From contig NZ_CP087880.1 of the NCBI RefSeq assembly GCF_021172065.1, positions 4,874,583 through 4,938,582 of the forward strand: a DNA stretch of 64,000 nt, written 5' to 3'. Shown piece by piece: positions 1-8,066 of the stretch (its first letter is position 1; the number at the start of each line of letters is the position of its first letter). The notes beneath the pieces were generated by a model that did not search any database, was not told the origin of the DNA, and saw only the letters and a list, made by a program, of their open reading frames with translations. Both the position numbers and the translations under genes were made by a program. Source of the stretch: Pseudocitrobacter corydidari (GTDB taxonomy: Bacteria; Pseudomonadota; Gammaproteobacteria; Enterobacterales; Enterobacteriaceae).

Positions 1-178
1 TTACAAGCCTTGTAGGAGATCGCCGGGCTGTAAGTAGGACAGCTACTGATCGATTATTATGTTTTCCTTATAAATCAGCTTATTGAGATTTTTCTTAGGC
101 TCTTTCATATGAAAATGTCCTTACAGGATTGCCTGAAGGGCCCTTGTAAGACGGGGCGGAATAAGCGATTCTATGTCC
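1..178 (+). promoter_or_regulatory. csrB upstream control region
   Basis: No credible ORF. The segment lies directly upstream of csrB, which in E. coli is activated by the BarA-UvrY two-component system at a distal site. TGTAAG/CTTACA hexamers, the half-site type bound by UvrY/GacA regulators, occur at 29-34, 120-125 and 145-150, the last two as an inverted pair. Their spacing is not the canonical one, so the exact binding site is inferred. A -10-like TATGTC lies at about 172-177, just before the RNA start. Confidence 0.4.
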
Positions 179-598
179 GTCGACAAGGAGTCGCACAGTG
201 AAGTGAACATCAGGATGATGACACTTCAAACAGGACACACCAGGACGGTGCTTCAGGGATAGGCCTCAGGATGAGGTAAGTGGATACGCCAGGATGGTGT
301 AACAAGGAAAGGCTTCAGGACGAGGCAAAATGGAAAACGCCAGGACGCGTTAAAGGACACCTCCAGGACGGAGAATGAGAGCCAGACAGGATGCCTGGTG
401 GAGCAAGAAGTTCAGGACATACTCAGGGATTGGGTAGATTCGCATCGGGGTGGTGTGAGCAGGACGCAACAGTTTACGGATGAACACAGGTCGCAAGGCC
501 GCAGGAAAAGTTGTCACGGACGAGCAGGGAGCACGAAAAGTAGCTGGAATGCTGCGAAACGAACCGGGAGCACTGTTTATACAGTGCTCCCTTTTTTT
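179..598 (+). ncRNA. csrB: CsrB small regulatory RNA
   Basis: Sequesters the RNA-binding regulator CsrA and so relieves its control of glycogen, motility and biofilm mRNAs. The 5' end (GTCGAC at 179), the many CAGGA/AGGACA/GGA motifs (about two dozen, many in small hairpin loops), and the 3' part around 500-560 closely match E. coli CsrB. It ends in a perfect 11-bp terminator stem. It sits beside yqcC as in E. coli. The kinase gene barA, which drives its transcription via UvrY, is at 8067-10820 in this window. Confidence 0.95.
566..598 (+). terminator. csrB Rho-independent terminator
   Basis: Perfect 11-bp stem (566-576 with 581-591, loop TTAT) followed by a run of seven T. Confidence 0.93.
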
Positions 599-653
599 GT
601 TTTGCGTTCGGCTGGTGTATCCTGCACGCGATTTTGTTTCTACCGAGGTAGCC

Positions 654-983
654 ATGACCCTTCACGATAATTTGCGCGAACAACTTCAGGCCATCGAAGC
701 GATGCTGCGTCTGCACCAACACTGGCAGGACGAAGCGCCGCATGAAAGCAAATTTGCCAGCGACCAACCCTTTTGCATGGACACGCTGGAGCCGCTGGAG
801 TGGTTGCAGTGGGTATTGATTCCGCGCATGCATCAATTGCTGGATAACGGCCAGCCGCTGCCGCAAAGTTTTGCCATCGCGCCGTATTATGAAATGGCGC
901 TGGATGCACAGCATCCGCAGCGCGATATCATCCTGGTCGAGCTGCACAAGCTCGACGCCTTTTTTGCCGATGACGCTAACTGA
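654..983 (+). CDS. yqcC: YqcC family protein (DUF446)
   Basis: A 109-residue protein, the same length as E. coli YqcC, of unknown biochemical role. The start at 654 is preferred because longer in-frame starts (480 onward) fall inside csrB and its terminator. Its TGA overlaps the ATG of truC by one base (TGATG), so the two are probably translationally coupled in a yqcC-truC-yqcA operon. Acidic and Trp/Leu-rich, with no signal peptide or membrane segment, so cytoplasmic. Confidence 0.92.
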   Translation: MTLHDNLREQLQAIEAMLRLHQHWQDEAPHESKFASDQPFCMDTLEPLEWLQWVLIPRMHQLLDNGQPLPQSFAIAPYYEMALDAQHPQRDIILVELHKLDAFFADDAN

Positions 984-1759
984 TGCTGGAAATTATTTAC
1001 CAGGATGAGTGGCTGGTGGCCGTCAACAAACCTTCCGGCTGGCTGGTTCACCGCAGCTGGCTGGACCGCGACGAAAAAGTGGTGGTGATGCAAACGGTGC
1101 GCGACCAGATTGGTCAGCACGTGTTTACTGCGCATCGCCTCGATCGCCCGACCTCCGGCGTTCTGTTAATGGGCCTTTCCAGCGAGGCGGGGCGTTTGTT
1201 GTCTCAGCAGTTTGAGCAGCATCAAATGCAGAAGTGCTATCATGCGATTGTGCGCGGCTGGCTGATGGATGACGCGGTGCTCGATTACCCGCTGGTGGAA
1301 GAGCTCGACAAAATCGCCGATAAATTCGCGAAAGAGAATAAAGATCCGCAGCCAGCGGTGACGCACTATCGCGGGCTGGCGACGGTCGAAATGCCGATCG
1401 CCACCGGGCGCTACCCAACGACCCGTTACGGGCTGGTTGAGCTGGAACCTAAAACCGGCCGCAAGCATCAATTGCGCCGCCATTTGTCCCATTTGCGCCA
1501 TCCTATTCTTGGCGACAGCAAGCATGGTGATTTGCGTCAGAACCGTAGCGCGGCGGAACATTTCGGCTGCCAGCGTCTGATGCTGCACGCCAGCTCACTT
1601 TCGCTGACGCATCCGTTTACCGGCGAACCCCTTACGCTGCGCGCTGGGTTCGACGATACCTGGATGCAGGCCCTGTCACACTTTGGCTGGCGCGGGCTTC
1701 TCCCCGATAACGAAAGGGTTGAGTTTGTCGCCAACAGCGGTCAGGATGAGAACATCTGA
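983..1759 (+). CDS. truC: tRNA pseudouridine(65) synthase TruC
   Basis: Isomerises U65 in the T-stem of certain tRNAs to pseudouridine. The 258-aa protein is a stand-alone RluA-family catalytic domain without an S4 domain. The signature HRLDRPTSGVLL is at residues 51-62, with catalytic Asp54, and the start VNKPSGWLVH is also typical. Length matches E. coli TruC (260 aa). Overlaps yqcC by one base and is followed 21 bases later by yqcA. Confidence 0.96.
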   Translation: MLEIIYQDEWLVAVNKPSGWLVHRSWLDRDEKVVVMQTVRDQIGQHVFTAHRLDRPTSGVLLMGLSSEAGRLLSQQFEQHQMQKCYHAIVRGWLMDDAVLDYPLVEELDKIADKFAKENKDPQPAVTHYRGLATVEMPIATGRYPTTRYGLVELEPKTGRKHQLRRHLSHLRHPILGDSKHGDLRQNRSAAEHFGCQRLMLHASSLSLTHPFTGEPLTLRAGFDDTWMQALSHFGWRGLLPDNERVEFVANSGQDENI

Positions 1760-1780
1760 AAGTAAACAGGGAGTTAAATC

Positions 1781-2224
1781 ATGGCTGAAGTAGGGATTTT
1801 TGTTGGCACCATGTATGGTAATTCGCTGTTAGTCGCCGAAGAAGCGCAGGCGATTCTGGGCAATCAGGGCCATACCGCCAAAGTGTTTGAAGACCCGCAG
1901 GTCGGTGAGTGGGAAGAGTATGTCGGCAAATATGTGCTGGTGGTGACCTCAACGACCGGGCAGGGCGATTTGCCAGACAGCATCGTGCCGCTGTTTAACG
2001 ATCTCAAAGATATGTATCAGCCACATCTGCGCTACGGCATTATTGCGCTGGGTGACAGTACCTACGCCAATTTCTGCGGCGGCGGGAAAACGTTTGATGC
2101 GTTATTGCAGGAACAGGGCGCGCAACGTATTGGCGACATGCTGATGATTGACGCCAGCGAAGACCCTGAACCAGAGGGCGTGTCGAACCCGTGGGTTGAG
2201 CAGTGGGCCACATTGCTTAAGTAA
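1781..2224 (+). CDS. yqcA: flavodoxin YqcA
   Basis: A 147-aa flavodoxin-fold protein of the MioC/YqcA group. The FMN phosphate-binding loop GTMYGNS is near residue 9, and the isoalloxazine-contacting segments STTGQGDLPDS and LGDSTYANFCGGGK are present. Likely a cytoplasmic FMN electron carrier; its physiological partner is not established. Last gene of the yqcC-truC-yqcA set. Confidence 0.94.
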   Translation: MAEVGIFVGTMYGNSLLVAEEAQAILGNQGHTAKVFEDPQVGEWEEYVGKYVLVVTSTTGQGDLPDSIVPLFNDLKDMYQPHLRYGIIALGDSTYANFCGGGKTFDALLQEQGAQRIGDMLMIDASEDPEPEGVSNPWVEQWATLLK

Positions 2225-2703
2225 GGTGTCGCCCTCTCCCTACGCAGAGGGCGTTCCCTTACATCGCCAGTTCGCTGCGCTAGCAGCTTTCACTATCTTA
2301 TTCCTCATTCTCGCCATCAGCCTCGGGCGAATGCCAATATTTCTCCATTTAATAATAGGTTAGCGCAGGGCATTTTCACTGCGTCAAGAGAGCTGTTTCA
2401 CACTCTGCCATCCTCTGTGCTGGTAACGTGCGCTTCCCGCAAACAGTTTTCATTTCCGTGAGGTATCTTCCAGCGCTTAGGGCATATGCCATAAATCACT
2501 TTTATTTACCGCGTGAATGCTGTGAAGATGCACGGTGAGCCACAGGTGACCTCTTTTTATACTTCCTGAGCCAGTTATAAAACGCAGTCAGCAAGACATA
2601 ACGACACGCTGCGATAAAAACACAAATACGTCATTCTGATTACCCTACAGGTTGTGCTGTTCAGAGTGAATGTAGCCGAAAGCTATAATTCAGGAGTACA
2701 ACA
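2225..2703 (+). promoter_or_regulatory. Intergenic region upstream of gudP
   Basis: 479 bases without a credible gene. A hairpin at 2230-2253 (CGCCCTCT paired with AGAGGGCG) right after yqcA could end that transcript, but it lacks a strong T tract. The rest should hold the gudP promoter; in E. coli gudPD is activated by CdaR. I could not define the operator by eye. The gudP ribosome site AGGAG is at 2692-2696. Confidence 0.4.
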
Positions 2704-4062
2704 ATGAGTTCATTAAGTCAGGCTGCGAGCGGGGCGGAAAAGCGCACCAATGCTCGTTACTGGATAGTGGTGATGCTGTTTATTGTCACATCCTTCAACT
2801 ACGGCGACCGCGCCACCTTGTCTATTGCCGGTTCGGAGATGGCGAAAGATATTGGCCTGGACGCGGTGGGTATGGGTTACGTTTTCTCCGCATTCTCATG
2901 GGCCTATGTTATCGGCCAGATCCCAGGCGGCTGGCTGCTTGACCGCTTTGGTTCAAAACGCGTCTACTTCTGGTCCATCTTTATCTGGTCCATGTTTACC
3001 CTTTTGCAGGGCTTCGTCGATATCTTCAGTGGTTTTGGCATTATTATCGCGTTGTTTACCTTACGTTTCCTGGTCGGTCTGGCGGAAGCGCCCTCCTTCC
3101 CTGGCAACAGCCGAATCGTCGCGGCATGGTTCCCGGCGCAGGAGAGGGGAACGGCGGTAGCGATTTTTAACTCCGCGCAGTACTTCGCCACGGTTATCTT
3201 CGCGCCTATCATGGGCTGGTTGACTCATGAAGTGGGCTGGTCTCACGTGTTCTTCTTTATGGGCGGGCTGGGGATCGTCATCAGTTTTGTCTGGCTGAAA
3301 GTGATCCACGAACCGAATCAGCATCCGGGTGTTAACAAAAAAGAACTCGAGTACATCGCGGAAGGCGGCGCGCTGATCAATATGGATCAAAAAGGCGCGA
3401 AGGCGAAGGTGCCGTTCAGCGTGAAGTGGGGGCAAATCAAGCAGTTGCTGGGTTCTCGCATGATGATTGGCGTTTATATCGGCCAGTACTGCATCAACGC
3501 CCTGACTTACTTCTTTATCACCTGGTTCCCGGTTTATCTGGTGCAGGCGCGCGGCATGTCGATTCTGAAAGCGGGTTTCGTGGCCTCCGTTCCGGCGATT
3601 TGCGGCTTCGCGGGCGGCGTGCTGGGCGGCATTATTTCCGACTGGCTGATGCGTCGCACGGGCTCGCTGAATATCGCCCGTAAAACCCCCATCGTTCTCG
3701 GTATGCTGATGTCGATGGTGATGGTGTTCTGTAACTATGTGAACGTTGAATGGATGATCATCGGCTTTATGGCGCTGGCCTTCTTCGGTAAAGGCATTGG
3801 CGCGCTGGGCTGGGCGGTGATGGCAGATACCGCGCCGAAAGAGATAAGCGGTCTCTCCGGCGGCCTGTTCAATATGTTCGGCAACATATCCGGCATCGTT
3901 ACGCCAATTGCAATTGGTTATATCGTCGGTACCACGGGCTCGTTTAACGGTGCGCTGATTTATGTCGGTGTGCATGCGCTGGTGGCGGTATTGAGCTATC
4001 TGATACTGGTTGGCGACATTAAACGTATCGAACTGAAACCTGTTGCGGGGCAAGCATCATGA
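2704..4062 (+). CDS. gudP: D-glucarate/galactarate MFS transporter GudP
   Basis: Proton-coupled uptake of D-glucarate and related aldarates. The 452-aa protein belongs to the anion:cation symporter branch of the major facilitator superfamily. The motif NYGDRATLSIAG is in the first membrane helix, the loop 2-3 motif GGWLLDRFGSKR follows, and about 12 hydrophobic segments are seen. Length agrees with E. coli GudP (450 aa). First gene of gudP-gudX-gudD; its stop overlaps the gudX start (ATGA). Confidence 0.95.
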   Translation: MSSLSQAASGAEKRTNARYWIVVMLFIVTSFNYGDRATLSIAGSEMAKDIGLDAVGMGYVFSAFSWAYVIGQIPGGWLLDRFGSKRVYFWSIFIWSMFTLLQGFVDIFSGFGIIIALFTLRFLVGLAEAPSFPGNSRIVAAWFPAQERGTAVAIFNSAQYFATVIFAPIMGWLTHEVGWSHVFFFMGGLGIVISFVWLKVIHEPNQHPGVNKKELEYIAEGGALINMDQKGAKAKVPFSVKWGQIKQLLGSRMMIGVYIGQYCINALTYFFITWFPVYLVQARGMSILKAGFVASVPAICGFAGGVLGGIISDWLMRRTGSLNIARKTPIVLGMLMSMVMVFCNYVNVEWMIIGFMALAFFGKGIGALGWAVMADTAPKEISGLSGGLFNMFGNISGIVTPIAIGYIVGTTGSFNGALIYVGVHALVAVLSYLILVGDIKRIELKPVAGQAS

Positions 4063-5414
4063 CAACGCAATCGAGTCCCGTCATTACGGACATGAAAGTT
4101 ATTCCGGTCGCCGGGCATGACAGTATGCTGCTCAACATCGGCGGCGCACACAACGCGTATTTCACCCGTAATATCGTGGTGCTGACCGATAACGCCGGGA
4201 ATACCGGCGTGGGGGAAGCGCCGGGGGGTGAAGTGATTTACCAGACGCTGGTGGATGCGATACCGATGGTGCTGGGCCAGGAGATAGCACGGCTGAATAA
4301 AGTGGTTCAGCAGGTGCACAAAGGCAATCAGGCGGCGGATTTTGACACCTTCGGCAAAGGTGCCTGGACATTTGAACTGCGGGTTAACGCGGTGGCTGCA
4401 CTGGAAGCCGCGCTGCTCGACCTGCTTGGTAAAGCGCTCAATGTCCCGGTTTGTGAACTGCTGGGCCCAGGTAAGCAGCGTGATGCGGTGACCGTGCTGG
4501 GCTATCTCTTCTACGTCGGCGACCGTCGCAAAACGGATTTGCCGTATCTGGAGAGCACGCCGGGCAACCATGACTGGTATCATCTGCGTCATCAGGAAGT
4601 GCTCTCCAGCGATGCGGTGGTGCGCCTGGCAGAAGCCTCGCAGGATCGCTACGGCTTTAAAGATTTCAAACTGAAGGGCGGCGTCCTGCCGGGCGAACAG
4701 GAAATTGAATCCGTGAAGGCGCTGAAAAAACGTTTCCCGGATGCCCGTATCACCGTCGATCCCAACGGCGCCTGGCTGCTGGATGAAGCGATTTCCCTGT
4801 GTAAAGGCCTGAACGATGTGTTGACCTACGCGGAAGATCCGTGCGGCGCTGAGCAGGGTTTCTCCGGGCGAGAAGTGATGACGGAATTCCGCCGCGCTAC
4901 CGGCCTGCCGGTCGCCACCAACATGATCGCCACCAACTGGCGCGAAATGGGTCATGCGGTGATGCTCAATGCGGTGGATATTCCGCTGGCCGACCCGCAC
5001 TTCTGGACGCTCTCCGGCGCGGTGCGTGTCGCGCAGCTGTGCGACGACTGGGGCCTGACCTGGGGTTGCCACTCCAACAACCATTTCGACATCTCGCTGG
5101 CGATGTTTACCCACGTGGGCGCTGCCGCACCCGGTAACCCGACGGCGATTGATACTCACTGGATCTGGCAGGAAGGCGACGCGCGCCTGACCAAAAATCC
5201 ACTGCAGATTACCGACGGCAAAATCGCCGTTCCCGATGCGCCCGGACTGGGCGTAGAGCTGGACTGGGATCAGGTGCAGAAGGCGCATGACGCCTATAAA
5301 AGCCTGCCGGGCGGCGCGCGTAATGACGCTGGCCCGATGCAGTATCTGATCCCCGGCTGGACATTTGACCGCAAACGTCCCGTTTTCGGCCGTAACTCAT
5401 TAAAAAAGGACTGA
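4059..5414 (+). CDS. gudX: glucarate dehydratase-related protein GudX
   Basis: Enolase-superfamily paralogue of GudD, 451 aa. In E. coli GudX is a poor glucarate dehydratase of uncertain role. Here the residues equivalent to the GudD catalytic set are all present: Lys204 and Lys206 (KLKGG), Asp234 (DPNGAW), Glu259/Glu265 (EDPCGAEQ), Asn288, His338 and Asp365. It overlaps gudP by four bases and is three bases from gudD, so it is co-expressed with the true dehydratase. Confidence 0.93.
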   Translation: MTTQSSPVITDMKVIPVAGHDSMLLNIGGAHNAYFTRNIVVLTDNAGNTGVGEAPGGEVIYQTLVDAIPMVLGQEIARLNKVVQQVHKGNQAADFDTFGKGAWTFELRVNAVAALEAALLDLLGKALNVPVCELLGPGKQRDAVTVLGYLFYVGDRRKTDLPYLESTPGNHDWYHLRHQEVLSSDAVVRLAEASQDRYGFKDFKLKGGVLPGEQEIESVKALKKRFPDARITVDPNGAWLLDEAISLCKGLNDVLTYAEDPCGAEQGFSGREVMTEFRRATGLPVATNMIATNWREMGHAVMLNAVDIPLADPHFWTLSGAVRVAQLCDDWGLTWGCHSNNHFDISLAMFTHVGAAAPGNPTAIDTHWIWQEGDARLTKNPLQITDGKIAVPDAPGLGVELDWDQVQKAHDAYKSLPGGARNDAGPMQYLIPGWTFDRKRPVFGRNSLKKD

Positions 5415-5417
5415 ATC

Positions 5418-6755
5418 ATGTCTCACTATTCAACGCCAGTTGTTACTTCCATGCAGGTCATCCCGGTTGCGGGCCACGACAGTATGCTGATGAACCTGAG
5501 CGGGGCGCACGCGCCGTTCTTTACCCGCAACATTGTGGTGATTAAAGACAATTCCGGCCATACGGGCGTGGGGGAAATCCCCGGCGGAGAGAAGATCCGC
5601 ACCACGCTGGAAGATGCGATCCCGCTGGTTGTCGGTAAAACGCTGGGAGAATACAAGAACGTCCTGACGCTGGTGCGTAATACCTTTGCCGATCGGGATG
5701 CTGGCGGCCGTGGGCTGCAAACCTTCGACCTGCGTACCACCATTCATGTGGTCACCGGTATTGAAGCGGCAATGCTGGATTTGCTGGGCCAGCACTTAGG
5801 CGTAAACGTGGCTTCTCTGCTGGGCGATGGCCAGCAGCGTAGCGAAGTGGAAATGCTCGGCTACCTGTTCTTTGTCGGCAACCGCAAAGCGACGCCGCTG
5901 CCATATCAGAGCCAGCCGGATGAGAAATGCGACTGGTATCGTCTGCGTCACGACGAAGCGATGACTCCGGATTCCGTGGTACGTCTGGCGGAAGCGGCGT
6001 ATGAAAAATATGGTTTTAACGACTTTAAACTGAAGGGCGGCGTGCTGGCCGGGGAAGAAGAGGCCGAATCGATTGTGGCGCTGGCAAAACGCTTCCCGCA
6101 GGCGCGCGTCACGCTCGACCCGAACGGCGCATGGTCGCTCAACGAAGCGATTAAAATCGGTAAATACCTGAAGGGCGTGCTGGCATATGCGGAAGATCCG
6201 TGTGGCGCGGAGCAGGGCTTCTCCGGGCGAGAAGTGATGGCGGAATTCCGTCGCGCGACCGGCCTGCCGACCGCAACCAACATGATTGCCACCGACTGGC
6301 GTCAGATGGGCCACACGCTTTCGCTGCAATCTGTCGATATCCCGCTGGCGGACCCGCACTTCTGGACCATGCAGGGTTCGGTGCGCGTGGCGCAGATGTG
6401 TCATGAATTCGGCCTGACCTGGGGTTCACACTCCAACAACCACTTTGACGTTTCGCTGGCGATGTTTACCCACGTCGCCGCTGCCGCGCCGGGGAATGTT
6501 ACCGCGATTGACACTCACTGGATCTGGCAGGAAGGGAATCAACGCCTCACCAAACAACCGTTCGAAATTAAAGGCGGAATGGTACAGGTGCCGACCACGC
6601 CGGGGCTGGGTGTTGAACTGGATATGGACCGCGTTATGCAGGCCAACGAGCTGTATAAGAAACACGGCCTTGGCGCACGCGACGACGCGATGGGCATGCA
6701 GTATCTCATCCCCAACTGGACGTTTGATAATAAGCGCCCTTGCATGGTGCGTTAA
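5418..6755 (+). CDS. gudD: glucarate dehydratase GudD
   Basis: Dehydrates D-glucarate to 5-keto-4-deoxy-D-glucarate, the entry step of glucarate catabolism. The 445-aa protein is nearly identical to E. coli GudD. It has the N-terminal capping domain and the barrel with acid/base Lys206 and His338, and metal ligands Asp234, Glu265 and Asn288. A hairpin terminator follows before garK. The aldolase (garL) and reductase (garR) for the middle steps are not in this window. Confidence 0.96.
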   Translation: MSHYSTPVVTSMQVIPVAGHDSMLMNLSGAHAPFFTRNIVVIKDNSGHTGVGEIPGGEKIRTTLEDAIPLVVGKTLGEYKNVLTLVRNTFADRDAGGRGLQTFDLRTTIHVVTGIEAAMLDLLGQHLGVNVASLLGDGQQRSEVEMLGYLFFVGNRKATPLPYQSQPDEKCDWYRLRHDEAMTPDSVVRLAEAAYEKYGFNDFKLKGGVLAGEEEAESIVALAKRFPQARVTLDPNGAWSLNEAIKIGKYLKGVLAYAEDPCGAEQGFSGREVMAEFRRATGLPTATNMIATDWRQMGHTLSLQSVDIPLADPHFWTMQGSVRVAQMCHEFGLTWGSHSNNHFDVSLAMFTHVAAAAPGNVTAIDTHWIWQEGNQRLTKQPFEIKGGMVQVPTTPGLGVELDMDRVMQANELYKKHGLGARDDAMGMQYLIPNWTFDNKRPCMVR

Positions 6756-6760
6756 GCAAA

Positions 6761-6791
6761 ATGCCGATCCCTGCCGGGGTCGGCATTTTTT
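6761..6791 (+). terminator. Hairpin terminator after gudD
   Basis: Ten-pair stem (6761-6770 with 6777-6786, including a T-G pair) followed by six T. It may attenuate rather than block transcription into garK, which is close and on the same strand. Confidence 0.75.
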
Positions 6792-6839
6792 CTGATTCAG
6801 ATGTAAGATCATGGCACTCCCGACGCATAAGGACAGCCA

Positions 6840-7985
6840 ATGAAGATTGTAATTGCCCCGGATTCTTACAAGGAAAGCCTGAGCGCGCTGGAGGTGGCGG
6901 GTGCCATCGAGCGGGGTTTTCGCGAAATTTACCCTGACGCGGATTACCATAAACTCCCCGTTGCCGATGGCGGCGAAGGCACCGTTGAAGCGATGGTTGC
7001 CGCCACGCAGGGGCGCATCGTCGAGGTAGATGTGACCGGCCCGCTGGGCGACACGGTGCAGGGTTTTTACGGCCTGTCGGGCGATGAGCAGAGCGCCTTT
7101 ATCGAAATGGCGGCAGCCAGCGGGCTGGAGCTCGTACCAACCGACAAACGCTGCCCGCTGACCACAACGTCCTGGGGAACCGGGGAGCTGATCCGCCACG
7201 CCTTAGATGCGGGCGTAAAGCATATTATTATTGGCCTTGGCGGTAGCGCGACCAATGACGGCGGCGCAGGCATGGCACAGGCGCTGGGCGTAAAGCTGCT
7301 GACGGCGGAAAACCAGTCCATTGCTCCTGGCGGCGCGGGGCTTGAGACGCTTGAACGTATCGATATCAGCGAGCTGGATGCGCGTCTGGCTGAGTGTCGT
7401 ATTGAGGTTGCCTGTGACGTCACCAATCCGTTAACGGGCAAAGAGGGCGCATCTGCCGTATTTGGCCCGCAGAAAGGCGCAACGCCCGAGATGATTTCCC
7501 GCCTTGATGCGGCGCTCGAGCACTATGCGCAATGCGTGAAGCGCTGTCTGGATATTGACGTGCTGGCGCTGGAAGGAGGTGGCGCAGCAGGCGGAATGGG
7601 CGCGGCGCTATATGCCTTCTGCGGCGCAGAGCTTCGCCCTGGCATCGAAATTGTTACCGATGCGCTGCATCTCGATAAGCTGGTGGCTGACGCTGACCTG
7701 GTCATTACCGGGGAGGGACGTATCGACAGCCAGACCATTCACGGCAAAGTACCGGTAGGCGTGGCGCGCGTGGCAAAGCGCTATAACGTGCCGGTCATCG
7801 CGATTGGCGGCAGCCTGACGCCGGATGTCGGCGTAGTGCATGAGCATGGTTTAGATGCGGTGTTTAGCGTGCTGTATCGCATTTGTACGCTGGAGGACGC
7901 TTTGCGGGATGCCGAAGAGAATCTGTTTATGGCGGCGCGGAATATCGCGGCGGTGTTGAGGATGGGGCAGGGATTCTCGCTGTAA
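6840..7985 (+). CDS. garK: glycerate 2-kinase (GarK/GlxK family)
   Basis: Phosphorylates D-glycerate to 2-phosphoglycerate, the last step of glucarate/galactarate use. The 381-aa protein starts with the family signature MKIVIAPDSYKESLSA-like segment, then VADGGEGTVEAM, GLGGSATNDGGAG and TGEGRIDSQTIHGK. In K-12 garK belongs to the garPLRK operon elsewhere; here the kinase follows gudD, so the first and last pathway steps are genetically linked. It converges on barA, with a REP pair between them. A GlxK-type paralogue cannot be excluded by sequence alone. Confidence 0.88.
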   Translation: MKIVIAPDSYKESLSALEVAGAIERGFREIYPDADYHKLPVADGGEGTVEAMVAATQGRIVEVDVTGPLGDTVQGFYGLSGDEQSAFIEMAAASGLELVPTDKRCPLTTTSWGTGELIRHALDAGVKHIIIGLGGSATNDGGAGMAQALGVKLLTAENQSIAPGGAGLETLERIDISELDARLAECRIEVACDVTNPLTGKEGASAVFGPQKGATPEMISRLDAALEHYAQCVKRCLDIDVLALEGGGAAGGMGAALYAFCGAELRPGIEIVTDALHLDKLVADADLVITGEGRIDSQTIHGKVPVGVARVAKRYNVPVIAIGGSLTPDVGVVHEHGLDAVFSVLYRICTLEDALRDAEENLFMAARNIAAVLRMGQGFSL

Positions 7986-7987
7986 AA

Positions 7988-8053
7988 TGCCGGATGGCGC
8001 TAACGCTTATCCGGCCTACGTTTAGCGCCGGATGAGCGTTAGCGCCATCCGGC
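7988..8053. repeat. REP/BIME element
   Basis: Two inverted repetitive extragenic palindromes: GCCGGATGGCGCTAACGC and following bases at 7989-8018, and the opposite copy GCCGGATGAGCGTTAGCGCC at 8026-8053. They lie between the convergent genes garK and barA, a usual place for such elements, and may stabilise 3' ends or act in termination. Confidence 0.85.
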
Positions 8054-8066
8054 AAAAGCTGTCTTC

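Noticed and set aside
480..653. N-terminal extension of yqcC and several overlapping short frames in 350-950
   Set aside because: They lie across csrB and its terminator; the 109-aa form from 654 matches the family.
2148..2363. 71-codon frame after yqcA
   Set aside because: Overlaps yqcA and a hairpin, and shows no family resemblance or ribosome site.
2684..2689. Perfect TATAAT before gudP
   Set aside because: It would start transcription at about the AGGAG ribosome site, leaving no leader; probably fortuitous.
3061..4053. 330-codon antisense frame within gudP
   Set aside because: Shadow of a G+C-rich gene; His/Arg-rich composition and no recognisable domain.
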